A stretch of 61,063 nt of DNA from Paludibacteraceae bacterium (GTDB lineage Bacteria; Bacteroidota; Bacteroidia; Bacteroidales; Paludibacteraceae). The notes beneath the pieces are model-generated. The model was not told the origin of the DNA, searched no databases, and was given only the letters and a program-made list of their open reading frames with translations. The stretch is taken from the NCBI GenBank assembly GCA_017417025.1, contig JAFPZY010000063.1, positions 1-61,063 of the forward strand, written 5' to 3'. The position numbers and the translations under genes were made by a program. Positions 25,090 to 34,063 of this stretch are shown one piece after another. Position 1 is the first letter of the stretch; the number at the start of each line of letters is the position of its first letter.

Positions 25090-28000
25090 TTATTTTACCA
25101 TTTTCTCGCCGTTTACTACATACACGCCTGCGGGCAGAGTGTTCCAAACGCTCATATTGCCGAGGTACATGCCAGTCAAGGTGTAAATACCGCCGTCCTT
25201 CATGCTGTTCTCAACATTCTCAACGTCTGTAACAACGTTCTGACGCTTAATAATCTGGAAGCGGTAGTCGTTCTGCTCGTTCTCCTCTGCGGTGAAGTTG
25301 TAGGTGGCGTTGTTGTCAATGTTCACAACGGTGTTGTTCTTCAGGTCAACCAAAGCCAACCCCTCACCAGCCATCTGTTCGAAGCTCAGAGTGTAAACGC
25401 CACTCTTCTTGCAGTTGAAGCCAAGATAGGTATTGTCGATGTCGTTGCTTGCGAAGATGCCCATCGTGGTTTCATCGGTTACATAGATGTTCAGGCCGCT
25501 GTTCATATACTTTTCAGCCTCGCCTTTGTCGAAGGCTGTGCTGAAGCGGCTTGCCTCTATCATGGTAACGCGGTCTGTTGCATTCTGACCAACCACGCGC
25601 ACTTGCAGTTTGTTGTCATAGCTGTTGCGTGCAGGAGCAGAGCTCTTGGGATTCATTACAGGATCCCAAACGAAGTTCTTGTAGTTAATCTCGGAAGATG
25701 CTTCTGCACCACGGTTCAAAATTACGAAAGCCTGCATCGGAGCAATCTTGCTCACATTCATTGCTTCAATTGAACTCGGATCCCAGAACCAGCCGTAACC
25801 GTCGTTTCTGTAGATGTAAACAGCCTCGTTTGCCCCCGGAACAGTAGGCAGAATGGTGGCCAGGTCGATGTCAGCAGTGTAGCTGTTGGCAAAGCCCATG
25901 TAGAAGTGTGCAAGATAATCAACAGTATTGTTCACGTTGCCGACCAGTTCACCTTCCATAGTCACTTTGGTACCTGGTGTAGCAGAGGTGCACAGAATCT
26001 GATAGAAGTTGAAAGGTTTGTTCAGTTTTGTTTTGTCAAGAGCGGTCTGCGAAGCGTTTTCCGGATTGAGGTATCCAATGTTCACCCAGTCGTCCGTCAC
26101 GTCGTAGTCATACTCGAAGAAAGCTACACGGTGGTCGGTGCGGTCTGTATAGATGTCGGCAATCTTGTTGGCAGTCGGAATGCCGAATGGCTGGTTCAGA
26201 CGCTTGTCAGCGCTTTCGCGGTAAGAGGCGGAAATCCATTCAACGGTTGCATTCGGGTGGCGGTTACTGGAGACAGCAGGATTGAAGAGGAACTGTGCAT
26301 ATTTCTCTGCGTTGGCCTCAAGAACTATGTTGGAAACTACGGGAGCAACGATACCATACTCGCCATCAACAATCAGGCGGCTGCCTGCCTTAATTACTAC
26401 TTGCGCATAAGCGTTCAAGATAACACGTCCCACTTTCAGAGTAACGCTGTTGGTGCCATCACCTATGGTCAAAACCTGACGGGCGGCAGCTGTACCTGCG
26501 TTCATTTCAAGCAAATCAAGTTCTTTGTCTTTATTCAGAGTCTCTGACATGCCTGTCCAGGAAATAGAACCGCTGGCATCTGCAACACTGGTTACATCAC
26601 TGATTGTAGCATCGGTCTTGATAACAACTATGACATCCTGACCTTTATCTCCTTTGATGGTGACTGTAGTATAGTTTTCAGCCTCTCCGGTCAGGAAGAA
26701 GTTATTCATTGTGACAGCCGATTTAGTGCCGTCCAAGCCCTTAACAAAGGTGAGGTTGTCAATATTACCGCCTACGACTGCAATTGCCTGTTTGTCTGCT
26801 GTTCTTTGATCCACAATTATTGCACCTTCAGAACCTGCATCAAATGTGCCGCCTTCAACCTTCACACTCGTCACTTTTGTGTCTGTGGCATTGGTGACAA
26901 CTTCCTGCACAGCATATCCGCTACCGCCTTTCACTTTAGTGTCACCGGAAATAGTAACCTGCTGACCACCAGGGTAATTCTTATTTGATTCTATAATAAT
27001 GGCACTTCCTTTGGCATTGATACCTGATGCTTGCGCGTTAGCTGTAGGATTTGTATACGTGCCGGTGTAATCTGAAGTAATGACAGCATCTTTGATATCC
27101 ACAACACCACCTTTGACATATACGCCTGTGGCACCATGTACGTTACCTTCAATCAGGAACTTGCCATAACCGGAAGAATATATAGCAGTAGCATTGCTAT
27201 TTGAAGCATGGGAAGTTACTGTAGCAGTGGATGCTACATGCACATAGGGCATGTTGGTGGTATTGCTGCCGGCTCTGATACTACCGTTTATTTTGATACC
27301 ATATTTTGTTCCGTTCACTGTGCCCTCTATGTTAACCTTTGCGCCGTAAGCGTATGCTCTCACAGGATAAGAGCCCCCGCTCAAGTAGAAGTCATACTTG
27401 CCTGAACCTGTGGAAGTTTCAGTAGTTTTCCAACGATAATACTCTCCAGTGGTGTAGTCAATGATAGCATTGCCCTCTGCATCAGTGAAATAAGGATCAA
27501 CTTCATATTTTATTCCGTCTGTTGCATAGGTGCTTTCCTGTGTTTTCATGTACTCGTTTACATTAGCTATATTCAAACCGGCTGTTTTGCTGTAGCGGTT
27601 AGGCATATAAACAAAGGTCTCCATTATTACAACAGCATTCTTTACAGAATTCACAGTAACATCTTTGCCGATATTCAGCACCGACCAGTCTGCATCTTTC
27701 GGCACATAAGAACCGCTTACAAGAATTGCATCATCAAGGCTCGTCGTACTACCACCAATGGCATAAATAGTACGGGGCTTATAACTTCCGGTAGCATCCA
27801 TTCTAATTTCACCTTTACCTGTAATGTTAAGTGTGCCTTTGAAGAGTTCGATGGCACGCATCTTGCTGGCAATGATGACGTGTCCGTTGAGGTCAAGATT
27901 AACGGTTTTGCCTGGGTCTGCATAGTTAGCATACACACGGATAGGCTTTTTTGTGTTGTCGATGTTGATGTCGTCCGTGAGACGGATTGTCACTGTTCCG

Positions 28001-28122
28001 CCGACGGATGTGTTGTCGATGGCTGCCTGCAACTCTGCAAGAGTGGTTACATCAACAGCGAAAAGACTTGCACTGACAAGCATAGCACATGCAGTCAGCA
28101 CGATTGAATAAAGTTTACGCAT
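25090..28122 (-). CDS. Large secreted beta-helix-like surface protein with type IX sorting tail
   Basis: From the ATG at 28122 it encodes 1010 residues; 13 upstream codons in frame are unlikely. The signal peptide is MRKLYSIVLTACAMLVSASLFA. The N-terminal half has many short Gly/Asn/Val strand repeats (INITGKGEIRM-like, VKGGVVDIKDAVI, KVEGGTFDAG), as in parallel beta-helix or pectate-lyase-like surface proteins. The last 40 residues contain GGIYTLTGMYL and LPAGVYVVNGEKMVK, the C-terminal sorting-domain pattern recognised by the type IX machinery. Ligand or enzymatic role unknown. The first gene of the group reading toward 24153. Confidence 0.8.
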   Translation of the reverse strand: MRKLYSIVLTACAMLVSASLFAVDVTTLAELQAAIDNTSVGGTVTIRLTDDINIDNTKKPIRVYANYADPGKTVNLDLNGHVIIASKMRAIELFKGTLNITGKGEIRMDATGSYKPRTIYAIGGSTTSLDDAILVSGSYVPKDADWSVLNIGKDVTVNSVKNAVVIMETFVYMPNRYSKTAGLNIANVNEYMKTQESTYATDGIKYEVDPYFTDAEGNAIIDYTTGEYYRWKTTETSTGSGKYDFYLSGGSYPVRAYAYGAKVNIEGTVNGTKYGIKINGSIRAGSNTTNMPYVHVASTATVTSHASNSNATAIYSSGYGKFLIEGNVHGATGVYVKGGVVDIKDAVITSDYTGTYTNPTANAQASGINAKGSAIIIESNKNYPGGQQVTISGDTKVKGGSGYAVQEVVTNATDTKVTSVKVEGGTFDAGSEGAIIVDQRTADKQAIAVVGGNIDNLTFVKGLDGTKSAVTMNNFFLTGEAENYTTVTIKGDKGQDVIVVIKTDATISDVTSVADASGSISWTGMSETLNKDKELDLLEMNAGTAAARQVLTIGDGTNSVTLKVGRVILNAYAQVVIKAGSRLIVDGEYGIVAPVVSNIVLEANAEKYAQFLFNPAVSSNRHPNATVEWISASYRESADKRLNQPFGIPTANKIADIYTDRTDHRVAFFEYDYDVTDDWVNIGYLNPENASQTALDKTKLNKPFNFYQILCTSATPGTKVTMEGELVGNVNNTVDYLAHFYMGFANSYTADIDLATILPTVPGANEAVYIYRNDGYGWFWDPSSIEAMNVSKIAPMQAFVILNRGAEASSEINYKNFVWDPVMNPKSSAPARNSYDNKLQVRVVGQNATDRVTMIEASRFSTAFDKGEAEKYMNSGLNIYVTDETTMGIFASNDIDNTYLGFNCKKSGVYTLSFEQMAGEGLALVDLKNNTVVNIDNNATYNFTAEENEQNDYRFQIIKRQNVVTDVENVENSMKDGGIYTLTGMYLGNMSVWNTLPAGVYVVNGEKMVK

Positions 28123-28256
28123 ATTTTTAATTGGTTTGGTTAATATTTGGTGCTTTCGCACCGGTTAATTGTTGGGTTGTATTTCTTTCTTCCGTGCAAA
28201 TCGTGCAAATCACTATCTGCCTGATTGTCACGTTGTTGCCTCTTGTTTTCGGCATC

Positions 28257-28276
28257 AAGAAAACCATGGTTTTCTT
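28257..28276. promoter_or_regulatory. Perfect 20-bp palindrome
   Basis: AAGAAAACCATGGTTTTCTT is fully self-complementary and overlaps the -33 element of the promoter at 28275-28305. A degenerate copy (GAAGAAAACCATGGATTTTT) lies at about 28409-28428. Its position suggests an operator. Confidence 0.7.
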
Positions 28277-28305
28277 TGCGCTATAAAAAATTTGTTGTAC
28301 CTTTG
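28275..28305 (+). promoter_or_regulatory. Orphan Bacteroides-type promoter
   Basis: TTTG 28275-28278, a 19-bp spacer and TACCTTTG 28298-28305 match the consensus, but no convincing gene follows. The only ORF is 70 codons from ATG 28319 (MAICLYAVNEQ...), which contains part of the degenerate palindrome and has no recognisable features. The stretch 28123-29085 has no supported gene; it holds this promoter, the palindromes, repeat arrays and a purine tract. Confidence 0.65.
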
Positions 28306-28585
28306 CAGCGGATTTTGCATGGCTATATGCTTATATGCTGTAAATGAGCAAGTAACGCAGAGACCGGCGAAGGCGAGAAATCGCAAGTCCGAGTGCTTTT
28401 TCCGGCACGAAGAAAACCATGGATTTTTTTGCATTTTTTTGCATTTTTCTCTGAAAATAAGGCTTTTATATATCCATAAAGGCTTTAGTCAGTATTTTGT
28501 GGCCATTTTTGATGTTGGTGTATTATCCTGAAACAGGCTTTTTATAAAACTAAAAATGCAGGTTTTTAGCGGGCTTTTAGCGGGT

Positions 28586-28640
28586 GTGACCTTTGAGTGA
28601 CCTTTGAGTGACCTTTTGGTGACCTATGGGCGACCTATGG
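28586..28640. repeat. Five tandem 11-bp repeats, unit GTGACCTWTGG/A
   Basis: Units of GTGACCTTTGA, GTGACCTATGG and close variants run without interruption and end in GGGAAAGACTGCAT. The same motif and the same GAAAGACWGCAT edge occur at 49664-49763. Confidence 0.93.
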
Positions 28641-28659
28641 GAAAGACTGCATTTTTTTT

Positions 28660-28750
28660 AGTCGAAAGTCGAAGGTCAGATTAGTCGAAAGTCGAAAGTC
28701 GAAGGTCGAAAGCCTGATTAGTTTTAGTAAAAAGTCGAAAGTCAAAAGCC
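28660..28750. repeat. GTCGAAA-family repeat block
   Basis: At least six GTCGAAA/GTCGAAG units follow the 11-bp array directly, ending in GCCACAGCGGACACAACAAC. The order (11-bp array, GTCGAAA block, AGCGGACACAAYAACCGCAGGC) is repeated at 49664-49944. Confidence 0.88.
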
Positions 28751-28977
28751 ACAGCGGACACAACAACCGCAGGCAACAACGCAGCGAAGAGGCGGAGTCT
28801 ATGCAGCGAAGGGAGGGGGCGGAAATAATATTTCCGCACAATGACGCTGTTTTTTAATTGCTGCTGACTTACCGAAGAATGACTTCGCTGCTGACTTACC
28901 GCAGGCTGGAAGCCTGCGTACCCGGTGGGCACGCGCGCGCGGATATGCGTGCGAACATTATATTTATATATATGCTC

Positions 28978-29080
28978 AGAAGGGAGGGAAAAGATAAGAG
29001 AAAAAAGGGGGAGGAAAAGGATAAGAGAAAAAAGGAGGAGAAGGGAGGAGAGGAGAGGGAAGGGGAGGGAAGAGAGAGAT
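28978..29080. other. Polypurine tract
   Basis: About 100 bp of almost uninterrupted purines (GGGAGGG, AAGATAAGAG and GAGGAG runs) lie directly behind the stop of the minus-strand barrel gene. Minus-strand transcripts would thus end in a pyrimidine tract. Such tracts can form triplex DNA. Just upstream, at 28901-28917, is a GCAGGCT/AGCCTGC hairpin. Confidence 0.7.
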
Positions 29081-29085
29081 GGGGG

Positions 29086-31545
29086 TTAGAAAGAGTATTT
29101 GAGGGAGAGGAGGAGGGTGCGGGGGATGGAAAGAGACATGGCGTAGCGGTGGCTGCGGCCGTTCTCCTCAAAAGTGAACTCGGTCAGCTCGTTGCCGAAG
29201 TCGTAAAGATTACAACACTGCAGAAAGACGGACAAGACAGAGTTGTTGCGGAAAAAAGCACGGTACTCGAGATGAAGGTCAAGATTGTAGAAAGCGTCCT
29301 TGCGGGAGCCAAAATTGCCGTCGGTGGGGTTGATGCCTCGCGAGCGTCGGTTCCAGAGCGCCACCTGCGTATGTCCGGCATCGTCAGTGAAGAACTGATA
29401 AGAGAAATTGGAGAAGGGCTGCCCATCCTTGAACTTGGCGACCAGTCCGAGCCTCCAGCTGCGCGTGATGTTGTAAGCGACCATGATGCGTGCTATATAC
29501 GCCCTGTCCTGATTGGCGCGCCCCACATACTGCATGCTTCTGCCGTTTTCAGTGACCATTGCCGTGTTGGGGTTGGCAAGGGACTCGGAGAGGACATTAA
29601 CGTCGTTGGCGAGGGGCCCGTTGCCGAGAGCAGAGAGCGAGGTCATAATGAAGCTCTGCCAACTGACTGAGACATACCATTTTATGCCGTTGTAGGTGTA
29701 TCTGACAAGGTTGGAGGCGAAGAAGGGTGTGTTGCTGAAGAAGTTGCCTCCCATAGGCGGCAGTGGGGCAGTGACATAGCTGCGGACAGGGCTGTTGAAG
29801 AAGAAGACCTGCCTGACACCGCCCGTGTAAGGCAGGTCGGGCTCGGCGAAGAAGCCATAGTCTTCGGGGGAGCCACTGAAGGCTACAGTCCACTGGCTGT
29901 GGAACTTGCGATAGGAGGAGTGGACGGCAATCTCATGCCTGCCGAGGATAAAGCGGAAAGGCAGTTCGACGAGGAAAAATCGCGGCTGCCAGGGTGCATT
30001 GCCGAGGCTGTGGCAAGCACCTCCGGTTGTGCCGGAGACGGTGCCGTCGGAGAAATAGAAGGTGCCGTTGAGCCTGTCGCCGGAGAAAAAGCGGACGTGC
30101 GTAATATTGAAAGGCATGCGGAAATCGCCCGCCGAAAGAGTGGCCTCGAACCACTTGCATGGCCTGAAAGCCAATGAGACGGCGGCCTGCATATTGGGGC
30201 GGACAAAGGATTTGTGCGCTCCGAGGAGGACTCCGTCGAGCGTGGCATCGGCTTTCGCGTCAAGGCTGAACCAGGCGACCGGCGACCATGAGGCGCGCAG
30301 AGAGAGCGTGTTTTCGAGCAGCCCCGCCGTGAAAGGATTGGAGTGCCAGGTGACATAGCCGAGGTCGTAGTTCTCGGTGCCGAACATGGAGCGCCACTCG
30401 AGGCGGTTGGACCATGTGTCCCTGTCGGGGCGGAAGAAGAGAAGGGAGTTGCTGCCGTCGTAGTGGAGAGAGAGCCAGGGGAGGAAAGTGCGGCTGAGCG
30501 TGGCAGCAGCAGTGAGCGAGTGCGAGGCCCCGTCAGGGACCCAGGGCTCGAAGCCCTCGCCGTCCTGGTCCACCAGATTGCGCGTGAAGGAGGGGTTGTT
30601 GTGGCGGACGAGGGCAGAGTGCCAGGTGAGTCCGACAGTGTATGCGACGGTGCGGCGGAGGGAGGGGTTTTTGAGATAAAGTGAGGCGGAGTAATCGCTG
30701 TTTTGCATGATTTCATCGGCATTAAACCAAAACTCCTGCCCCAAATCGCTGCGTCGGGAGAAGTTAAGCAAATAGTGCAAAGAGGGGTCAGCGGGGTTGT
30801 GCCGGAGAGGTATTTCGCCGTCCGCCTGCAGCTTGTACCAGTTGGCGGTGTAGGAGCCGGAGATGCCTGTTCTGTCAAACTCAGGTACAGCGCGCCAGCC
30901 GAAATCGACATAAAGATGCTGCCTGTAAGTGCGTGATTTTGAAGGGACAGAGTACTGCGCCTCTATTTGTCCTGCTCCGATGATATGCGGCCTGTAGTTT
31001 TCGGGATTGAGGCCCGTGGAGCGCCCGTCGTCAGGGTGCGAGAGAGAGGTGTTGAGGTAAAAACGCTCCTGCGCGGACTTGTGCAAGACGTTGATGAGGT
31101 AGCGTGTGGTGGGGTTGATGCCCCCCAATCCACCGACATCGCCAGTGAGGCTGACAAAATCGGGCTGGAGAGAGTCGGAGATAAAAAACAGGCGCGACTG
31201 CCAAGTGTCTATGGAGATGGAGTGGCGCGTCATGTCAGGGCGGAAAAGAGAGGAACCGCTTGCAAAACAGTCGTTTACACGGAAGCCGTCGATGTAAAAC
31301 CTGTTTTGCCCGAAGGTGTTGCCCTGTACGGAGAAGAGGAGCTGGTCGGGCATGTTCCAGCGTCCCGTAGTCTCGGAGAGGACGACAGCAAAGTCGGAGA
31401 GATTGTCAAGCCAGTGAAGGAGGTCGCCCTGGTGGTAGCGGTCGCGGAAAAAAGAAGATGCCACAGTGTCGTTCCCGTGGACGGGAAAAGCCATAGCAGA
31501 CAATAGCGCCAGAGAGCAAAAACAGAGCAAAACCAACCTTTTCAT
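29086..31545 (-). CDS. Outer-membrane beta-barrel protein, TonB-dependent-receptor-like
   Basis: From the ATG at 31545, 819 residues with signal peptide MKRLVLLCFCSLALLSAMA. A plug-like N-terminal part (QGNTFGQNRFYIDGFRVNDCF, LTGDVGGLGGINPTTRYLINV) is followed by long alternating aromatic/hydrophobic strands and ends in LSLKYSF, the terminal-aromatic signature of outer-membrane barrels. No carboxypeptidase-like N-terminal domain or TonB box was recognised, and no SusD partner is adjacent, so it is not a typical SusC. It lies 8 bp behind gtrA. Ligand unknown. Confidence 0.75.
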   Translation of the reverse strand: MKRLVLLCFCSLALLSAMAFPVHGNDTVASSFFRDRYHQGDLLHWLDNLSDFAVVLSETTGRWNMPDQLLFSVQGNTFGQNRFYIDGFRVNDCFASGSSLFRPDMTRHSISIDTWQSRLFFISDSLQPDFVSLTGDVGGLGGINPTTRYLINVLHKSAQERFYLNTSLSHPDDGRSTGLNPENYRPHIIGAGQIEAQYSVPSKSRTYRQHLYVDFGWRAVPEFDRTGISGSYTANWYKLQADGEIPLRHNPADPSLHYLLNFSRRSDLGQEFWFNADEIMQNSDYSASLYLKNPSLRRTVAYTVGLTWHSALVRHNNPSFTRNLVDQDGEGFEPWVPDGASHSLTAAATLSRTFLPWLSLHYDGSNSLLFFRPDRDTWSNRLEWRSMFGTENYDLGYVTWHSNPFTAGLLENTLSLRASWSPVAWFSLDAKADATLDGVLLGAHKSFVRPNMQAAVSLAFRPCKWFEATLSAGDFRMPFNITHVRFFSGDRLNGTFYFSDGTVSGTTGGACHSLGNAPWQPRFFLVELPFRFILGRHEIAVHSSYRKFHSQWTVAFSGSPEDYGFFAEPDLPYTGGVRQVFFFNSPVRSYVTAPLPPMGGNFFSNTPFFASNLVRYTYNGIKWYVSVSWQSFIMTSLSALGNGPLANDVNVLSESLANPNTAMVTENGRSMQYVGRANQDRAYIARIMVAYNITRSWRLGLVAKFKDGQPFSNFSYQFFTDDAGHTQVALWNRRSRGINPTDGNFGSRKDAFYNLDLHLEYRAFFRNNSVLSVFLQCCNLYDFGNELTEFTFEENGRSHRYAMSLSIPRTLLLSLKYSF

Positions 31546-31553
31546 CGAACTTT

Positions 31554-32048
31554 TCACTTTTTGAAAGAAAAATACTTCTGCCCGAAAAAACTGACGAGGA
31601 CAGTGAGCAAAGTGATGAACATTTTGCTGGGAGTGGGGTACCAGTGCCAGAGTTCGACACAAAGCTTGAGGCCGAAATAGTTGATAGCGAGGTTGAGCGC
31701 GACAACAAGAATATACCTGAGCAGCTGCCTGTGCCCCCGCAGCGATGAACCGGCAAAAGTGACATGCCTGTTAAGCCAGAAACCGGTGAAAAGAGTGACA
31801 GGAAAAACGAGGCACAAAGAGGCTATATGAGGAGTGAGGCACAAGGTGAAACCGCTGAACCACAAAGTAATATAGACCAACTGATGGCCGACCACGAAAT
31901 TATAGACAAGGAAATAGAGCACCCAGTCGAGCACCATGTTAGCACTGCCGCAAGCGGCATAGGTGAACAGCTGCCTTGAGACCCAAAAACGGAAGGGCCG
32001 ATAGAAAAAATCGACAAATCGAGTAATTATTTCCGCCAAATGTTGCAT
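31554..32048 (-). CDS. GtrA-like membrane protein
   Basis: A 164-residue protein with four hydrophobic segments, matching the GtrA family of small membrane proteins, often thought to flip polyprenyl-linked sugars. Family features are FLVYNF-like TM1, an FPVTLFTGFWLNRHVTF segment between TM2 and TM3 and the basic C-terminus GQKYFSFKK. The start is set to ATG 32048, because a consensus minus-strand promoter lies at 32091-32122 and would exclude the longer reading. It is the first gene of a two-gene unit with the barrel protein. Confidence 0.8.
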   Translation of the reverse strand: MQHLAEIITRFVDFFYRPFRFWVSRQLFTYAACGSANMVLDWVLYFLVYNFVVGHQLVYITLWFSGFTLCLTPHIASLCLVFPVTLFTGFWLNRHVTFAGSSLRGHRQLLRYILVVALNLAINYFGLKLCVELWHWYPTPSKMFITLLTVLVSFFGQKYFSFKK

Positions 32049-32073
32049 AGATAAAATAAAAGTTGTAATTTTG
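32042..32073 (+). promoter_or_regulatory. Promoter for rsmA-corA
   Basis: GTTG 32042-32045, a 20-bp spacer and TAATTTTG 32066-32073. It interlocks with the divergent gtrA promoter, and its -33 element overlaps the gtrA start codon. Confidence 0.7.
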
Positions 32074-32090
32074 CACGCTCCAATCGCGGA

Positions 32091-32122
32091 CAAAGGTACG
32101 GAAAAAAAATAAAACGACCAAA
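32091..32122 (-). promoter_or_regulatory. Promoter for gtrA and the barrel gene
   Basis: On the minus strand TTTG (32122-32119), a 20-bp spacer and TACCTTTG (32098-32091) fit the consensus exactly; the gtrA ATG is 43 bp downstream. Confidence 0.8.
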
Positions 32123-32159
32123 TTTTAAGCAAAATATATGGACGACGACCCCGAAGAAA

Positions 32160-32930
32160 ATGCAACAAGTACGCGCCAAAAAATCGTTAGGGCAGCACTT
32201 CTTGAAGGACCTGACAGTCGCCCGCAGAATTGCTGAAACCATAACTTCCGGACCAGTTCTTGAAATAGGTCCGGGGATGGGAGTCCTTACACAGTTTTTA
32301 CTGAAAAACAAGGATATAGACCTCACGGCAGTAGAGCTTGACCGTGAGAGCGTGGAGTATCTGAAAGAGTGGTATCCGGAGTTGAAACTAATAGAGGGAG
32401 ACTTCCTGAAGCTGAATCTGGACGAGATATACAAAGAGGAGAAATTCAGCATAATAGGCAACTATCCTTACAACATTTCGAGCCAGATATTCTTCAAAGT
32501 TTTAGAATACAGAGACCGCGTGCCTGTATGCTCAGGCATGATACAAAAAGAAGTTGCAGAACGCATAGCCTCCAAGCCCGGGAAAAAAGCCTACGGGATA
32601 TTGAGCGTTCTGCTGCAGGCATATTATGACATAGAATATCTTTTCACGGTGGACGAATATGTATTCGCGCCGCCGCCGAAAGTGAAATCAGCCGTCATCC
32701 GCATGACCCGCAACAACCGACGATGTCTGGAGTGCGACGAAAATCTGTTCCGGACCGTGGTGAAGACAGCCTTCAACCAACGCCGAAAACAGATGCGCAA
32801 TTCTCTTCAACAGCTGGCTGGAAAAGGAAACCCTATCCTCGAAGAGAATATATTTACGCGCCGCCCCGAACAGCTGGATGTAGAAGAATTTGTGGAACTT
32901 ACAAAAATGATTGAAAAATGTCGGAACTGA
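32160..32930 (+). CDS. rsmA: 16S rRNA dimethyladenosine transferase (KsgA/RsmA)
   Basis: Dimethylates the two adjacent adenosines in helix 45 of 16S rRNA during 30S maturation. 256 residues. The KSLGQHFL start, SAM-binding [16 protein letters not shown], the catalytic NYPYN (NIPYN-type) motif and [10 protein letters not shown] are all present. The C-terminal [12 protein letters not shown] is characteristic. It overlaps corA by 13 bp. Confidence 0.95.
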   Translation: MQQVRAKKSLGQHFLKDLTVARRIAETITSGPVLEIGPGMGVLTQFLLKNKDIDLTAVELDRESVEYLKEWYPELKLIEGDFLKLNLDEIYKEEKFSIIGNYPYNISSQIFFKVLEYRDRVPVCSGMIQKEVAERIASKPGKKAYGILSVLLQAYYDIEYLFTVDEYVFAPPPKVKSAVIRMTRNNRRCLECDENLFRTVVKTAFNQRRKQMRNSLQQLAGKGNPILEENIFTRRPEQLDVEEFVELTKMIEKCRN

Positions 32931-33865
32931 GAATATTCTATAAAGACAACGAGAAAATCAAGGTAGCAAGGACAATAAACGCCCTGAAAGAACTTGACAA
33001 ACACGACATAATATGGATAGACCTGCTTGACGTAAGCGACAAGACAGAGGACACGCTTGAAGGCTTCCTGAAAATAGACATACAGGAGGACGAAGAGATG
33101 GAAGAAATCGAGATGTCGAGCCGCTATATACAGACAGACGATTCGATAGTTGCCAACTCAAACTTCCTGACCGAGGACTTTTCAGTAGAGCCGGTGAACT
33201 TCATTGTAAAAAACAACATACTGGTGACGACACGCGATGTGGAACTGGGCAGTTTCAACGAGACAGTGAAGAAAATGTTTGTCAATGCGCGTAGTTTTCC
33301 GAGCGGCTATCATGTTCTTGTGGCACTGATGGAGACCCGTGTAGAAAAAGACGCCGACCTGATTGAGGATACCACCGACCTGATAACCAACCTTTCGTCA
33401 GAAATTAACGCGACAGACAAAATGGACGAGGAAGTGCTGATACAGATAAAGGACCTGCAGGAAAAAGTGACAGTGATAAGGCAGAACATAATGGACAAAC
33501 AGCGCGTAATAAGCAACTTCCTAAAATGCGACATGTTTCCGCAAGACCTGCAACCGAGGCTGACGATGATAATAAAAGATATAAATTCGCTGTTTGACTA
33601 TACAAGATTCGGCTTTGACCGTCTTGATTATCTGCAAGATACATTCCTCGGTCTTGTAAACATAGAGCAAAACAAGATAATAAAAATATTTACAGTTGTA
33701 AACATAATATTCCTTCCTCCGACCCTGATAGCAAGCATGTACGGCATGAACTTCGACTTTATGCCCGAACTTCACTGGAATCTGGGATATCCATTCGCCA
33801 TTGTGATGATGGTGGTATTCACTATGCTTGTACTTCTGATTTTCAGGCTCAAAAAATGGTTATGA
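32918..33865 (+). CDS. corA: CorA-family magnesium/cobalt transporter
   Basis: A 315-residue inner-membrane divalent-cation channel. A long cytosolic alpha/beta domain with an acidic stretch ([12 protein letters not shown]) is followed by helices and two C-terminal membrane segments. The selectivity loop YGMNF with MPEL lies between them, and the protein ends in a basic KKW tail. Overlap with rsmA suggests co-expression. Confidence 0.92.
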   Translation: MSELRIFYKDNEKIKVARTINALKELDKHDIIWIDLLDVSDKTEDTLEGFLKIDIQEDEEMEEIEMSSRYIQTDDSIVANSNFLTEDFSVEPVNFIVKNNILVTTRDVELGSFNETVKKMFVNARSFPSGYHVLVALMETRVEKDADLIEDTTDLITNLSSEINATDKMDEEVLIQIKDLQEKVTVIRQNIMDKQRVISNFLKCDMFPQDLQPRLTMIIKDINSLFDYTRFGFDRLDYLQDTFLGLVNIEQNKIIKIFTVVNIIFLPPTLIASMYGMNFDFMPELHWNLGYPFAIVMMVVFTMLVLLIFRLKKWL

Positions 33866-34063
33866 ACAAATTATTGACAACTGAAGCAAAAAGATGTCAA
33901 AAGAAGTAAACAACCAAAAGTTATCAACAGAATAAACAACGCAGTTACAAAACCGCAAATAATATAATAAAAACAAAGCCACACTTTTATGCAGTTTTTC
34001 TACGGTTTCAACGGACAATTATAATCATATAAAAAAAAGAAAAATATATATAATAATATAATT

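Noticed and set aside
28319-28531. 70-codon ORF behind the orphan promoter
   Set aside because: The position is tempting, but the product has no signal, domain or plausible composition and includes translated palindrome copies. Kept only as a note on the promoter.
28858-29670. 270-codon plus-strand frame over the purine tract and the end of the barrel gene
   Set aside because: The Lys/Glu/Arg-rich start is just the translated polypurine tract, and the rest is antisense to the barrel protein.
33860-34063. AT-rich gap with a TTATCAACA DnaA-box-like 9-mer, considered as an origin
   Set aside because: One imperfect box and no cluster. A perfect TGTGGATAA lies alone in rhaB (about 8284) and a TTATCCAC in uvrC, both in coding sequence, so no oriC is supported.
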